Shown here: positions 1 to 5,850 of the stretch, piece by piece
How the letters are laid out: each line of letters starts with the position of its first letter
How positions within the stretch are numbered: the stretch's first letter is position 1
Origin: Nitrospina sp.
GTDB lineage: Bacteria; Nitrospinota; Nitrospinia; Nitrospinales; Nitrospinaceae
Assembly: GCA_004357365.1 (NCBI GenBank)
Contig: SMVT01000176.1
Coordinates: 1 to 12,429, forward strand
Length of the DNA: 12,429 bases
Direction: 5' to 3'
Program-made: the position numbers and the translations under genes
The notes under the pieces: model-generated
Told to the model about the DNA's origin: nothing
Database searches by the model: none
What the model saw: only the letters and a program-made list of their open reading frames with translations

Positions 1-2
1 CC

Positions 3-80
3 AAAAACTCGAGTCCGCGGTGCCACTACAATCGCGTAGTGAACGTTAAATACAAATTCAGCAAAGAAAGGCTAACATGA
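3..80 (+). CDS. 3' end of an unidentified upstream gene (partial)
   Basis: An open frame entering from the left edge codes for about 25 residues, ending in ...VVNVKYKFSKERLT, and stops with a TGA at 78-80. That stop overlaps the ATG of the next gene by four bases (ATGA), the usual signature of translationally coupled genes in one operon. The other two forward frames stop earlier, at 37-39 and 47-49. The tail is too short to assign to a family. The call rests on the overlap alone, so it may be chance; the bases to the left would settle it. Confidence 0.45.
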   Translation, partial: KNSSPRCHYNRVVNVKYKFSKERLT

Positions 81-1267
81 ATAAAGATCGAGCTACGTTT
101 GCCAAACGGCAGCGGGAAGTGGAAAAGAAACGCAAGATTGACCAGAAAAAAACGGCCTTAGTTTACTGCGAAAATCAATTTGGCTCAGTGGACGGAAAAA
201 CCGCCGCAGCGTTAGTTCGGCATTCTGAAATCTATACAGTCGTTGGGGTTATTGATAGTTCATTAGCTGGCAAGGATGCAGGAGAAGAATTAGGGGAAGA
301 AAAGAGGGGTATTCCCATTTTTGCCAATTTAGATGATGCTTTGAGTAAACTTTCAGAAATTCCAAATTGTTACATTTATGGGAAGGCCCCCTTAGAAACT
401 TATATATCCGCCGAAGAAAGGTTTCTAATCTTAGAAGCTATGGAAAAAGGAATGGATATCATTAACGGTCTTCATCAATTCTTCTCCGAAGATTCAGAGT
501 TTGTCAAAATGGCTGCCCAGAACAATATCCAAATTAAAGACATCAGAAAACCTCCGCAATTAAAAGATTTGCATGGCTTTACGGGTCAAATATCTAAAGT
601 AAATGTTCCTGTAATCGCCGTATTAGGCACCGATTGTGCTTGCGGAAAAATGACTACCGCAGTGGAACTCAACAAGACCCTAAATAATCACGGTATAAAG
701 TCGGTACTAGTCGCGACAGGTCAAACCAGCTTGATGCAGGGAGCAAGGTATGGGGTATCGACCGATGCTCTGATTTCCCAGTTTATGATCGGTGAAATAG
801 AAAACTCTGTAATTCAAGCGTTTGACAACGAAAGTCCCGACATCATTTTGGTTGAGGGACAGAGTGCCGTTAGTCATCCCGCTTTTATAAGTTCTCTCGG
901 CATCTTGAAAGGAAGCATGCCCGATGGCATTATCCTTCAACATCCACCTGCCAGAAAGTTCCGTTGCGATTTTCCTCATTTGGCAATGCCAACTGTTGAG
1001 AGCGAAATTAAACTGATTGAAGCGATTTCTCAAGCTAGAGTGATGGCTATTACCTTAAGTCATGAAAACCTGGCAGACGAAGATATTCTGAAAGTTATAG
1101 CGGAATATGAGAAGCAGTTTCAATTACCGACAACAGATGTATTGAGCCATGGATGCCAAAAACTTGTTCAAACTTTATTTAATCATTTTCCAAAACTGAA
1201 TCCAAATTTCGAACGAGAGAATTTAAATTTTTTCTTGGACGGGCAACTTGAATTGGCAACGAGGTAG
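77..1267 (+). CDS. DUF1611 family P-loop protein, possible D-amino acid N-acetyltransferase (DgcN-like)
   Basis: This 396-residue protein has the two-part architecture of the DUF1611 family. The N-terminal Rossmann-like half starts near residue 27 (ALVYCENQFG, GKTAAALVRHSE, VVGVIDSSLAGKDAGE, RGIPIF). The C-terminal half is a P-loop NTPase-like domain: GTDCACGKMT at 184-193, VATGQTSLMQGARYG at 212-226 and VEGQSAVSHPAF at 259-270. Characterised members called DgcN N-acetylate D-glutamate, after which a partner inverts the N-acetyl product, so a cytoplasmic D-amino acid role is inferred here; the substrate is not visible. The partner gene follows after 23 nt, but it is a PLP racemase rather than the enolase-type DgcA. 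Residues 1-25 are an extra, very basic segment that most family members lack. The ATG is preceded by AAAGG and overlaps the stop of the preceding frame. The base composition is AT-rich, unlike the right part of the window. The family is confident; the reaction is tentative. Confidence 0.85.
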   Translation: MNKDRATFAKRQREVEKKRKIDQKKTALVYCENQFGSVDGKTAAALVRHSEIYTVVGVIDSSLAGKDAGEELGEEKRGIPIFANLDDALSKLSEIPNCYIYGKAPLETYISAEERFLILEAMEKGMDIINGLHQFFSEDSEFVKMAAQNNIQIKDIRKPPQLKDLHGFTGQISKVNVPVIAVLGTDCACGKMTTAVELNKTLNNHGIKSVLVATGQTSLMQGARYGVSTDALISQFMIGEIENSVIQAFDNESPDIILVEGQSAVSHPAFISSLGILKGSMPDGIILQHPPARKFRCDFPHLAMPTVESEIKLIEAISQARVMAITLSHENLADEDILKVIAEYEKQFQLPTTDVLSHGCQKLVQTLFNHFPKLNPNFERENLNFFLDGQLELATR

Positions 1268-1290
1268 GCGTAACCATTTGGAAGTAATTA

Positions 1291-2376
1291 GTGAAATCGT
1301 TTATACCAAGAATAGAAATCGCCCTATCCCAAATACGAGATAACGCACGGATGTTATCAGAACTTTATGGGCAAAAAGGCATTTCCTTAATGGGAGTTTC
1401 TAAAGCGGTGCTGGGAGAACCTTCTATTGCCGAGGCAATGATTCAAGGTGGAGTCAGATTTATTGCCGACTCTCGCATCGAAAACATTCAAAAAATGAAA
1501 AAAGCTGGGATATCAACTCAGCTTGTTCTTCTACGCACTCCTTTAAGTCAGGCTGAATCTGTTGTTAAAAGCGCAGACATTAGTCTAAACACTGAGATCG
1601 AGACTCTTAAGAAACTTTCCTGTTATGCAAAAGCACATAATAAAATTCATCAGGTAATTGTTATGGTAGAGATGGGTGATCTGCGTGAAGGGGTGCTTCC
1701 TTGCGATCTTTCTCAATTTATCAGGAAAACTCTTTCTCTGTCCCATATAAAATTGGTTGGCATTGGCTGCAATTTGGCTTGTCATGGTGGAGTGAAGCCA
1801 GATGATAAAAATATGCATGAACTGTCCAAACTGATTGATACCATTGAAAAAGAATTTCAGATCAGTTTAGAAATAATTTCGGGCGGAAATTCGGCAAATT
1901 ATCAGTGGTTTAAATCTGCCCATGATGTCGGCAAGATTAACAATCTTCGCGTGGGTGAATCAATTCTTTTAGGTTGCGAAACTGTGGGCCGAAAAGCGAT
2001 TCCAGGTTTGCACACGCGTGCATTCCAACTCATTGCCGAAGTTATCGAGTCCAAGAAAAAACCATCCGTCCCATTTGGAGAGACCTGTCAAGATGCTTTC
2101 GGAAATGTTCCTAGTTTCCAAGATCGAGGAATTCGCCAGAGAGTGATTATAGCCTTGGGAAGGCAGGATATTCGGGTATCTAGCTTGAAACCTAACAACA
2201 AGCTAGAAATGTTAGGATCCAGCAGCGACCATATTATTCTCGACAGCAAGAACCAAAATTTACAGGTTGGAGATGAAGTGAAGTTTGACCTGGATTACGG
2301 TGGTCTTCTCGCAGCTATGACTTCTCCTTTTATTAGAAAGCAATTTATAAATTGTAATGGTCACGTAGCAACCTAA
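1291..2376 (+). CDS. Alanine/ornithine racemase family PLP-dependent enzyme
   Basis: This 361-residue protein is a fold-type III PLP enzyme of the alanine racemase N-terminal-domain superfamily, in the alanine/ornithine racemase (Orr/YhfX-like) branch. The cofactor lysine is probably K38 in LMGVSKAVLG. Other family landmarks are VEMGDLREGV (126-135), ISGGNSANY (196-204), LRVGESILLG (219-228), ALGRQDI (288-294) and GSSSDHIILD (309-318), then GDEVKFDLDYGGLLAAM near the C-terminus. The expected role is interconversion of L- and D-forms of an amino acid in the cytoplasm; alanine, ornithine, glutamate or another substrate cannot be told apart from sequence. The start is GTG with GGAAG about 7 nt upstream, and the gap of 23 nt after the DUF1611 gene indicates one operon. 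It is as AT-rich as its neighbour. No convincing terminator follows; a TGGGG/CCCCA mini-hairpin near 2400-2413 has no T-run. Confidence 0.88.
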   Translation: MKSFIPRIEIALSQIRDNARMLSELYGQKGISLMGVSKAVLGEPSIAEAMIQGGVRFIADSRIENIQKMKKAGISTQLVLLRTPLSQAESVVKSADISLNTEIETLKKLSCYAKAHNKIHQVIVMVEMGDLREGVLPCDLSQFIRKTLSLSHIKLVGIGCNLACHGGVKPDDKNMHELSKLIDTIEKEFQISLEIISGGNSANYQWFKSAHDVGKINNLRVGESILLGCETVGRKAIPGLHTRAFQLIAEVIESKKKPSVPFGETCQDAFGNVPSFQDRGIRQRVIIALGRQDIRVSSLKPNNKLEMLGSSSDHIILDSKNQNLQVGDEVKFDLDYGGLLAAMTSPFIRKQFINCNGHVAT

Positions 2377-2445
2377 CTCGTCAATAACCTCCAAAACGGT
2401 TGGGGATAACCCCATTCCTGCATCTTCGCTCACCATACGACTCCC

Positions 2446-2480
2446 TGACCTGCCCCCCGAAAGCGGGCCACCTAAACGCT
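2446..2480. mobile_element. Possible IS3-family terminus (remnant)
   Basis: The segment begins TGACCTGCCCCCC and continues to GGCCACCTAAACGC. That resembles the terminal inverted repeats I recall for many IS3-group insertion sequences (TGACCTGCCCCC...). No transposase reading frame and no second terminus are visible within the next kilobase, so it would be a stranded end. The call rests on remembered consensus and has not been compared with a database. Confidence 0.3.
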
Positions 2481-2543
2481 AGCCCGACTGCTGGCCCAAA
2501 GGAAAATGGCCTGCGCCATATCGACGTAAGCCGTTGAATTAAT

Positions 2544-2590
2544 TGGTGGGCCGTCACGGATCGAACCCTGGACCTACTGATTAAGAGTTG
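2544..2590 (-). pseudogene. tRNA-Lys(CUU) 3' half, decayed (candidate att relic)
   Basis: On the - strand this reads from the 3' side of an anticodon arm, with loop CTCTTAA giving anticodon CUU (Lys), through a variable loop and a T-loop (GGGTTCGATCC) to an acceptor strand and an encoded CCA (GGCCCACCA). The 5' half (acceptor 5' strand and D-arm) is missing, and the T-stem no longer pairs: CAGGG faces CGTGA. It is therefore not a functional tRNA. A tRNA 3' half that ends at the anticodon loop is typical of the copy left at the far end of an element that integrated in a tRNA gene. The flank beyond the CCA is AATTAATTCAACGGCTTACG. Confidence 0.6.
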
Positions 2591-2656
2591 CTGAAATGCT
2601 ATCTACGACATTTAATCTCTCCTAATGAGGTATTCCCCATAAAACCTTATAATAAA

Positions 2657-2688
2657 GTGGAGCTGAGGGGCCGGGCAACGCCCGGTGG
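2657..2688 (-). repeat. tRNA-Ala-end plus GC-hairpin repeat, copy 1
   Basis: This 32-bp unit consists of the last 14 positions of tRNA-Ala(GGC) and its flank, fused to a CCGGGC/GCCCGG hairpin and ending TGG. It matches 4279-4310 at 30 of 32 positions, and the first 20 are identical. It overlaps the interrupted tRNA-Ala fragment. The two copies lie in direct orientation on either side of the TPR-FGE gene. Confidence 0.75.
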
Positions 2689-2739
2689 TAATATTTGCCC
2701 CCACGGCGAGTGGTCGAACCCCTGACCTCTTGAATGCCA
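2657..2739 (-). pseudogene. tRNA-Ala(GGC) 3' half interrupted by a 43-bp insertion
   Basis: Two blocks match the intact tRNA-Ala(GGC) of this window (5546-5618 plus one flanking base) exactly: 2657-2670 (acceptor 3' strand and T-stem 3' strand) and 2714-2739 (T-loop, T-stem 5' strand, variable loop and anticodon arm up to the anticodon). Between them, 2671-2713 is foreign and opens with a hairpin, CCGGGC-AAC-GCCCGG. Similarity to the intact locus also continues past the tRNA 3' end (2645-2656 against 5532-5544), so the duplicated segment included some downstream flank. The copy lacks the 5' half, lies in the same orientation as the intact tRNA and cannot fold as a tRNA. Confidence 0.7.
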
Positions 2740-2779
2740 ATAAAATCGCACCTTTCCAGCTTCTTTTGGAAAAGGGTCT

Positions 2780-2808
2780 TTGCTCAAGGGGGGACTCTGA
2801 TTTAAAAT
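2780..2808 (+). promoter_or_regulatory. Candidate sigma70-like promoter for the TPR-FGE gene
   Basis: TTGCTC (2780-2785) is separated by 17 bp from TAAAAT (2803-2808). Transcription would start near 2815. That leaves about 10 nt before the ATG at 2825 and about 40 nt before the ATG at 2855, which is one reason to prefer the later start. The -35 box is only a half match. Confidence 0.4.
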
Positions 2809-2854
2809 CTATTCCAATCGTACAATGTTTGATCCATTTTTCGGAATCCGGTTC

Positions 2855-4186
2855 ATGGATACACTTCCAACTGTCAACCGAGACCCACCCCCAATCCTTT
2901 TTGAGGTGATTTGTGTTGTTTGGTTGTGCCTGGGACCGGGTGCCGTTTTTGCCGATGAGGCCACTCATCTCATCCACCAAGGGGACCAGGCCCTCCTTGA
3001 AAAAAACTTCCCATCGGCGGAAAAAATATTCACCGAAGCCCTTGAAATGGAGCCGGACAATTATCGTATTATCATTTCATTGGCTGAAATAAAAGAAAAA
3101 CTGGGAAAATACGAGGAGGCGAAAAACCTGGCCCAGCAGATTCTGGACATGCCGGAAGCCCGCGGACGGCAGGTGCTGGTTTACCTGGAAGGGGAAACCG
3201 AACCTTTGGAGGCGTCCGTGGTGGATGAAACGGTGATGATGTTTCCCAAGCCCAAATCCGAACAGCAACCAAACCCAATGGATAAATTCCTGAAGAAACC
3301 CATCCAGGAACCCGTTCCCCATTACCGCCTGTTTTTCAAAAAATCCGGGAAAATGCAATTGATTCCCAAATTCGAGGCAAGGATCAAATACATCGGGGTT
3401 CCGCGCCGGACTCGTGAAAAGATGAGGGATTTTTTAAAACGGGTTCATAAGAAGATCATTGCCGCTTCCGGGACGGGAGAAACCGTCGTGAAAATGGTCG
3501 CTCTCAAAGGAGGCTGTTTCATGATGGGAAGCGATAAGGGCCATAACGACGAAAAACCCGTGCACGAGGTGTGTCTGTCCCCCTTCAAAATCGACCCATA
3601 TGAGGTGGTTCAAAGAGGGTTCGAGGCCAGGATGGGGGACAATCCTTCCCGTTTTGTCGGCCTGCATTTGCCGGTGGACAGCCTCACCTGGCAGGAAGCC
3701 GATGATTACTGTAAAAAAGTGGGCAAACGCCTGCCCACCGAGGCGGAATGGGAATACGCCGCCCGGGGCAACACCACCACGATATTTTACGTCGGCCAAA
3801 AGATCGGCGGGAAATTCGGTAATTTCTGCGATCGTAATTGTCCGAGGGGGGCACGCATCGTTCAAGTCGACGATGGTTTCAAATACACCGCGCCGGTGGG
3901 ATCGTTCCCCCCCAATCCTTTCGGTCTTTATGACATGGCCGGCAACGTCTCCGAGTGGGTGAGTGATTGGATGGAGGAAAGTTATTATCGAACCAGTCCC
4001 AAGCACAACCCCAAGGGGCCCCTTCCCAAAGACTATAAAGTGATCCGGGGGGGAGGCTGGCTGAACAACCCGAATTACCTGCGCTCGGCCAACCGAGCTG
4101 GACTCTGGCACGATTATCGCGACGAAGGCGTCGGCTTCCGCTGTGCCGCCGATATCAAAGCATCGGCCACCGAATCCCATCCTTAA
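2855..4186 (+). CDS. Exported TPR protein with formylglycine-generating-enzyme-like (SUMF1) domain
   Basis: The product has 443 residues from the chosen ATG; an upstream ATG at 2825 would add 10, but it lacks a Shine-Dalgarno and would leave almost no leader. A hydrophobic stretch at 14-33 ends AVFA before DEA and looks like a Sec signal peptide, so the protein probably acts in the periplasm. Residues 36-100 form two TPR-like helix pairs (AEKIFTEALEMEPDN, KLGKYEEAKNLAQQIL). Residues about 210-432 are an FGE-sulfatase (PF03781-type) domain: GGCFMMGS (219-226), KPVHEV, GDNPSRF (261-267), GKRLPTEAEWEYAARG (290-305), NFCDRNCP (323-330), GLYDMAGNVSEW (357-368), VIRGGGWLNNPNYLRSANR (396-414) and GFRC (427-430). 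The cysteine pair of true copper-dependent FGEs is absent from the RGG...R segment, so sulfatase activation is unlikely. The fold also serves as a non-catalytic or iron-binding scaffold. No sulfatase gene is nearby. The gene is flanked by direct repeats. Confidence 0.85.
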   Translation: MDTLPTVNRDPPPILFEVICVVWLCLGPGAVFADEATHLIHQGDQALLEKNFPSAEKIFTEALEMEPDNYRIIISLAEIKEKLGKYEEAKNLAQQILDMPEARGRQVLVYLEGETEPLEASVVDETVMMFPKPKSEQQPNPMDKFLKKPIQEPVPHYRLFFKKSGKMQLIPKFEARIKYIGVPRRTREKMRDFLKRVHKKIIAASGTGETVVKMVALKGGCFMMGSDKGHNDEKPVHEVCLSPFKIDPYEVVQRGFEARMGDNPSRFVGLHLPVDSLTWQEADDYCKKVGKRLPTEAEWEYAARGNTTTIFYVGQKIGGKFGNFCDRNCPRGARIVQVDDGFKYTAPVGSFPPNPFGLYDMAGNVSEWVSDWMEESYYRTSPKHNPKGPLPKDYKVIRGGGWLNNPNYLRSANRAGLWHDYRDEGVGFRCAADIKASATESHP

Positions 4187-4224
4187 AAGTGGAGCCGATG
4201 GAGTGATGTGCCTCCTTCCCCATT

Positions 4225-4271
4225 AAAAAAGCCGCCGGACCCCAACGCTTTTTAACGTCGGGTCCAGCGGC
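4225..4271 (-). terminator. Rho-independent terminator of the YVTN gene
   Basis: Arms at 4231-4242 (GCCGCCGGACCC) and 4260-4271 (GGGTCCAGCGGC) form a 12-bp stem with one mismatch and a 17-nt loop. On the - strand the stem is followed directly by six T (4230 to 4225). This is a strong intrinsic terminator for the gene ending at 4338. On the + strand there is no T-run after the stem, so it does not look like the terminator of the TPR-FGE gene. Confidence 0.85.
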
Positions 4272-4278
4272 TATGCTG

Positions 4279-4310
4279 GTGGAGCTGAGGGGCCGGGCCA
4301 CGCCCGTTGG
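4279..4310 (-). repeat. tRNA-Ala-end plus GC-hairpin repeat, copy 2
   Basis: The first 20 bases are identical to 2657-2676, and two mismatches follow in the remaining 12 (hairpin CCGGGC-CAC-GCCCGT). Only the tRNA-Ala 3' end (14 bp) is kept; the T-loop and anticodon arm seen in copy 1 are missing. It lies in the 3' untranslated region of the YVTN gene, between the stop codon and the terminator, in the same orientation as the intact tRNA-Ala. Confidence 0.75.
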
Positions 4311-4337
4311 AACTCAGGTCGTTACCCATCCGTTTCC

Positions 4338-5363
4338 CTAGTCCCTATACGCTACTCCATGAGTTTCACCGTCCGTGGAGACCTTGGTCTTGACACTCAG
4401 GTCCGCGGCGTTTACTACGGCCAGTTGATTTTCGTCGCGGATCGCCACAAAAAGGGTTTTGCCGTCAGAGCTGATGGCAATCATGTCCGGGCGCTTTCCC
4501 AGTGGTGCGGTTTTGGTAATTTTTCGGCTTGCAATGTCGACCATCGCGATCTGGTTCAGGCTCCGTTGTCCGACATAGATGGTTTTCCCGTCGGGGCTGA
4601 AAACCAATCCATGGGGTTCTCCGGGAACATCGATACTGGCTTCCACTTTACCTGTTTGGGGATCCATCAACAGCAATTTGTTATCCGCTGGAGCTGTTAA
4701 CCAGAACCGGCTCCAATCCTTTGTAGGTCGAATGGCCATGGCTCCTTTAGCTCCCGGCAGGGTTTTGGTGATCTTGCGGGACTTCACATCGACCACCGAA
4801 ATATTCCCGTCTCCCGCGTTGACCACGTACACCTTTTGTCCGTCAGGCGAGAACACAGCCGTGATGGCTTTCTTCCCGGTAGCCATGGTGTGGATGGCTT
4901 TCCTGGAAGCGACATCGATAAAGGTGATATTCCCCGCCCCGACATTGCACACAATGGCGATCTTTCCATCAGGAGAAACAGCCACATCATGCGCCTTAGT
5001 ATCCGTAACCACATCGGCAAGCTTTTCTTTGGATGCGGTGTCGATGATGGTTATGCTGTTGGTCCCAAGGTTGGCGATGAAGGCCAGCTTCCCATCCGGA
5101 CTGAAGGTGACGTTGTGCGCCCCGGCCCCGGTAGGAATGGTTTTCACGACCTTGTAGGAGTCGGTGTCGATCACCTGAACATTGGCGCCCTTCATATTGG
5201 CCACCCAAACTTCACCGGCGGTAGTATCGCCGACAGACCCCCCTCCAATAAGGAACAATCCCGTGAAGAGGGAGACCGCAAAGGGCCTAAGTCGCGACCG
5301 TCTTCGTTGCAGAGGGTAATTCCATTTTTTATTGCTGGCACTTATGGTTTTTTCTCCGAACAT
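4338..5363 (-). CDS. Exported YVTN-family beta-propeller protein
   Basis: This 341-residue protein has a long basic N-region (LQRRRSRLRPF), a hydrophobic core at about 28-44 and a likely cleavage site after TTA (residue 49), so it is probably periplasmic. From residue 50 to the end it is built of about seven repeats of roughly 42 residues with the YVTN/NHL-like pattern: VWVANMKGANVQVIDTDSYK, then FSPDGKLAFIANLGTNSITI, VSPDGKIAIVCNVGAGNITF, FSPDGQKVYVVNAGDGNISV, a divergent WSRFWLTAPADNKLLL blade, FSPDGKTIYVGQRSLNQIAM and ISSDGKTLFVAIRDENQLAV. This predicts one seven-bladed propeller with no extra catalytic domain. No heme motif or catalytic signature is visible; such propellers usually bind ligands or partners, and the function here is unknown. 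The ATG is well supported by GGAGG seven bases upstream. An intact tRNA-Ala lies upstream on the same strand, and a strong terminator follows. Confidence 0.88.
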   Translation of the reverse strand: MFGEKTISASNKKWNYPLQRRRSRLRPFAVSLFTGLFLIGGGSVGDTTAGEVWVANMKGANVQVIDTDSYKVVKTIPTGAGAHNVTFSPDGKLAFIANLGTNSITIIDTASKEKLADVVTDTKAHDVAVSPDGKIAIVCNVGAGNITFIDVASRKAIHTMATGKKAITAVFSPDGQKVYVVNAGDGNISVVDVKSRKITKTLPGAKGAMAIRPTKDWSRFWLTAPADNKLLLMDPQTGKVEASIDVPGEPHGLVFSPDGKTIYVGQRSLNQIAMVDIASRKITKTAPLGKRPDMIAISSDGKTLFVAIRDENQLAVVNAADLSVKTKVSTDGETHGVAYRD

Positions 5364-5500
5364 CTTATACCTCCAGGAAAAATAAATTTTAAATAACTCC
5401 CAGAAACAGTTTTAGACCTTTATTGGAGCGTCGCCACTGTACCCGAGGAATCCTTAATTTGCAGACGATTTTGGCTCATAGGTTTCAAGGCCTTCTTTTC

Positions 5501-5518
5501 GGGGGTGGGTCTACCCCC
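5501..5518. other. GC-rich hairpin between tRNA-Ala and the YVTN gene
   Basis: GGGGGT (5501-5506) and ACCCCC (5513-5518) form a perfect 6-bp stem with a 6-nt loop. On the - strand the next bases are GAAAAGAAGG, and on the + strand GTAAGGC, so neither side has a T-run and it is not a normal terminator. It could be a processing or leader structure if the tRNA and YVTN gene share a transcript. The rest of 5364-5545 shows nothing recognisable apart from the YVTN ribosome binding site. Confidence 0.35.
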
Positions 5519-5545
5519 GTAAGGCACAGGCCCTTAAAATAAAAG

Positions 5546-5618
<73 letters not shown>

Positions 5619-5652
5619 ATTTTTTCAGTCATATTGCGTTGAAAGATTTCCG

Positions 5653-5661
5653 ATTTTAACA
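5653..5661 (-). promoter_or_regulatory. Candidate extended -10 promoter for tRNA-Ala
   Basis: On the - strand, TGTTAAAAT is a TG-N-TAAAAT extended -10 element about 35 nt before the tRNA 5' end. No good -35 hexamer is seen at 16-18 bp. It is the only promoter-like site found close to the tRNA. Confidence 0.3.
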
Positions 5662-5718
5662 GATTTGCCCACCGTTTCATATGGAATTTCCAGACTCTGG
5701 CACCCCTTCCTTTCCAGC

Positions 5719-5746
5719 TTGCCTTCCCCATAAATCCCTATATAAT
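5719..5746 (+). promoter_or_regulatory. Sigma70-like promoter of the DUF502 gene
   Basis: TTGCCT (5719-5724), a 16-bp spacer and a perfect TATAAT (5741-5746). The predicted start near 5753 gives a leader of roughly 100 nt before the ATG at 5851. No other site upstream of that gene is as good. Confidence 0.55.
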
Positions 5747-5850
5747 AGCCGGATTCACCAACACCGCCGCAACGGTTAACCCGGTCCTGGGGCTCAGCGG
5801 GTAGTGCGTCAAACTTAAACCTTAGACCCCATTCACCCACTCCATTCACT

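Noticed and set aside
2612..2980. 122-codon - strand frame across the tRNA-Ala relic
   Set aside because: It runs through tRNA-derived sequence, a hairpin and the signal-peptide region of the FGE gene; no domain or ribosome site.
3434..4180. 248-codon open frame on the - strand opposite the FGE gene
   Set aside because: It lies wholly antisense to a gene with clear family motifs; its composition is what a GC-rich gene gives in the complementary frame.
4231..4271. The strong hairpin as terminator of the + strand FGE gene
   Set aside because: There is no T-run after the stem on the + strand; the T-run is on the - strand side, so it was assigned to the YVTN gene.
2657..4310. The two 32-bp repeats as a CRISPR array
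   Set aside because: There are only two copies 1.6 kb apart with a gene between them, and the sequence derives from a tRNA end.
4338..5363. YVTN protein as cytochrome cd1-type heme propeller or nitrous-oxide-reductase-like enzyme
   Set aside because: No CxxCH motif, heme-ligand histidine pattern or copper-site motif; only the propeller repeats are present.
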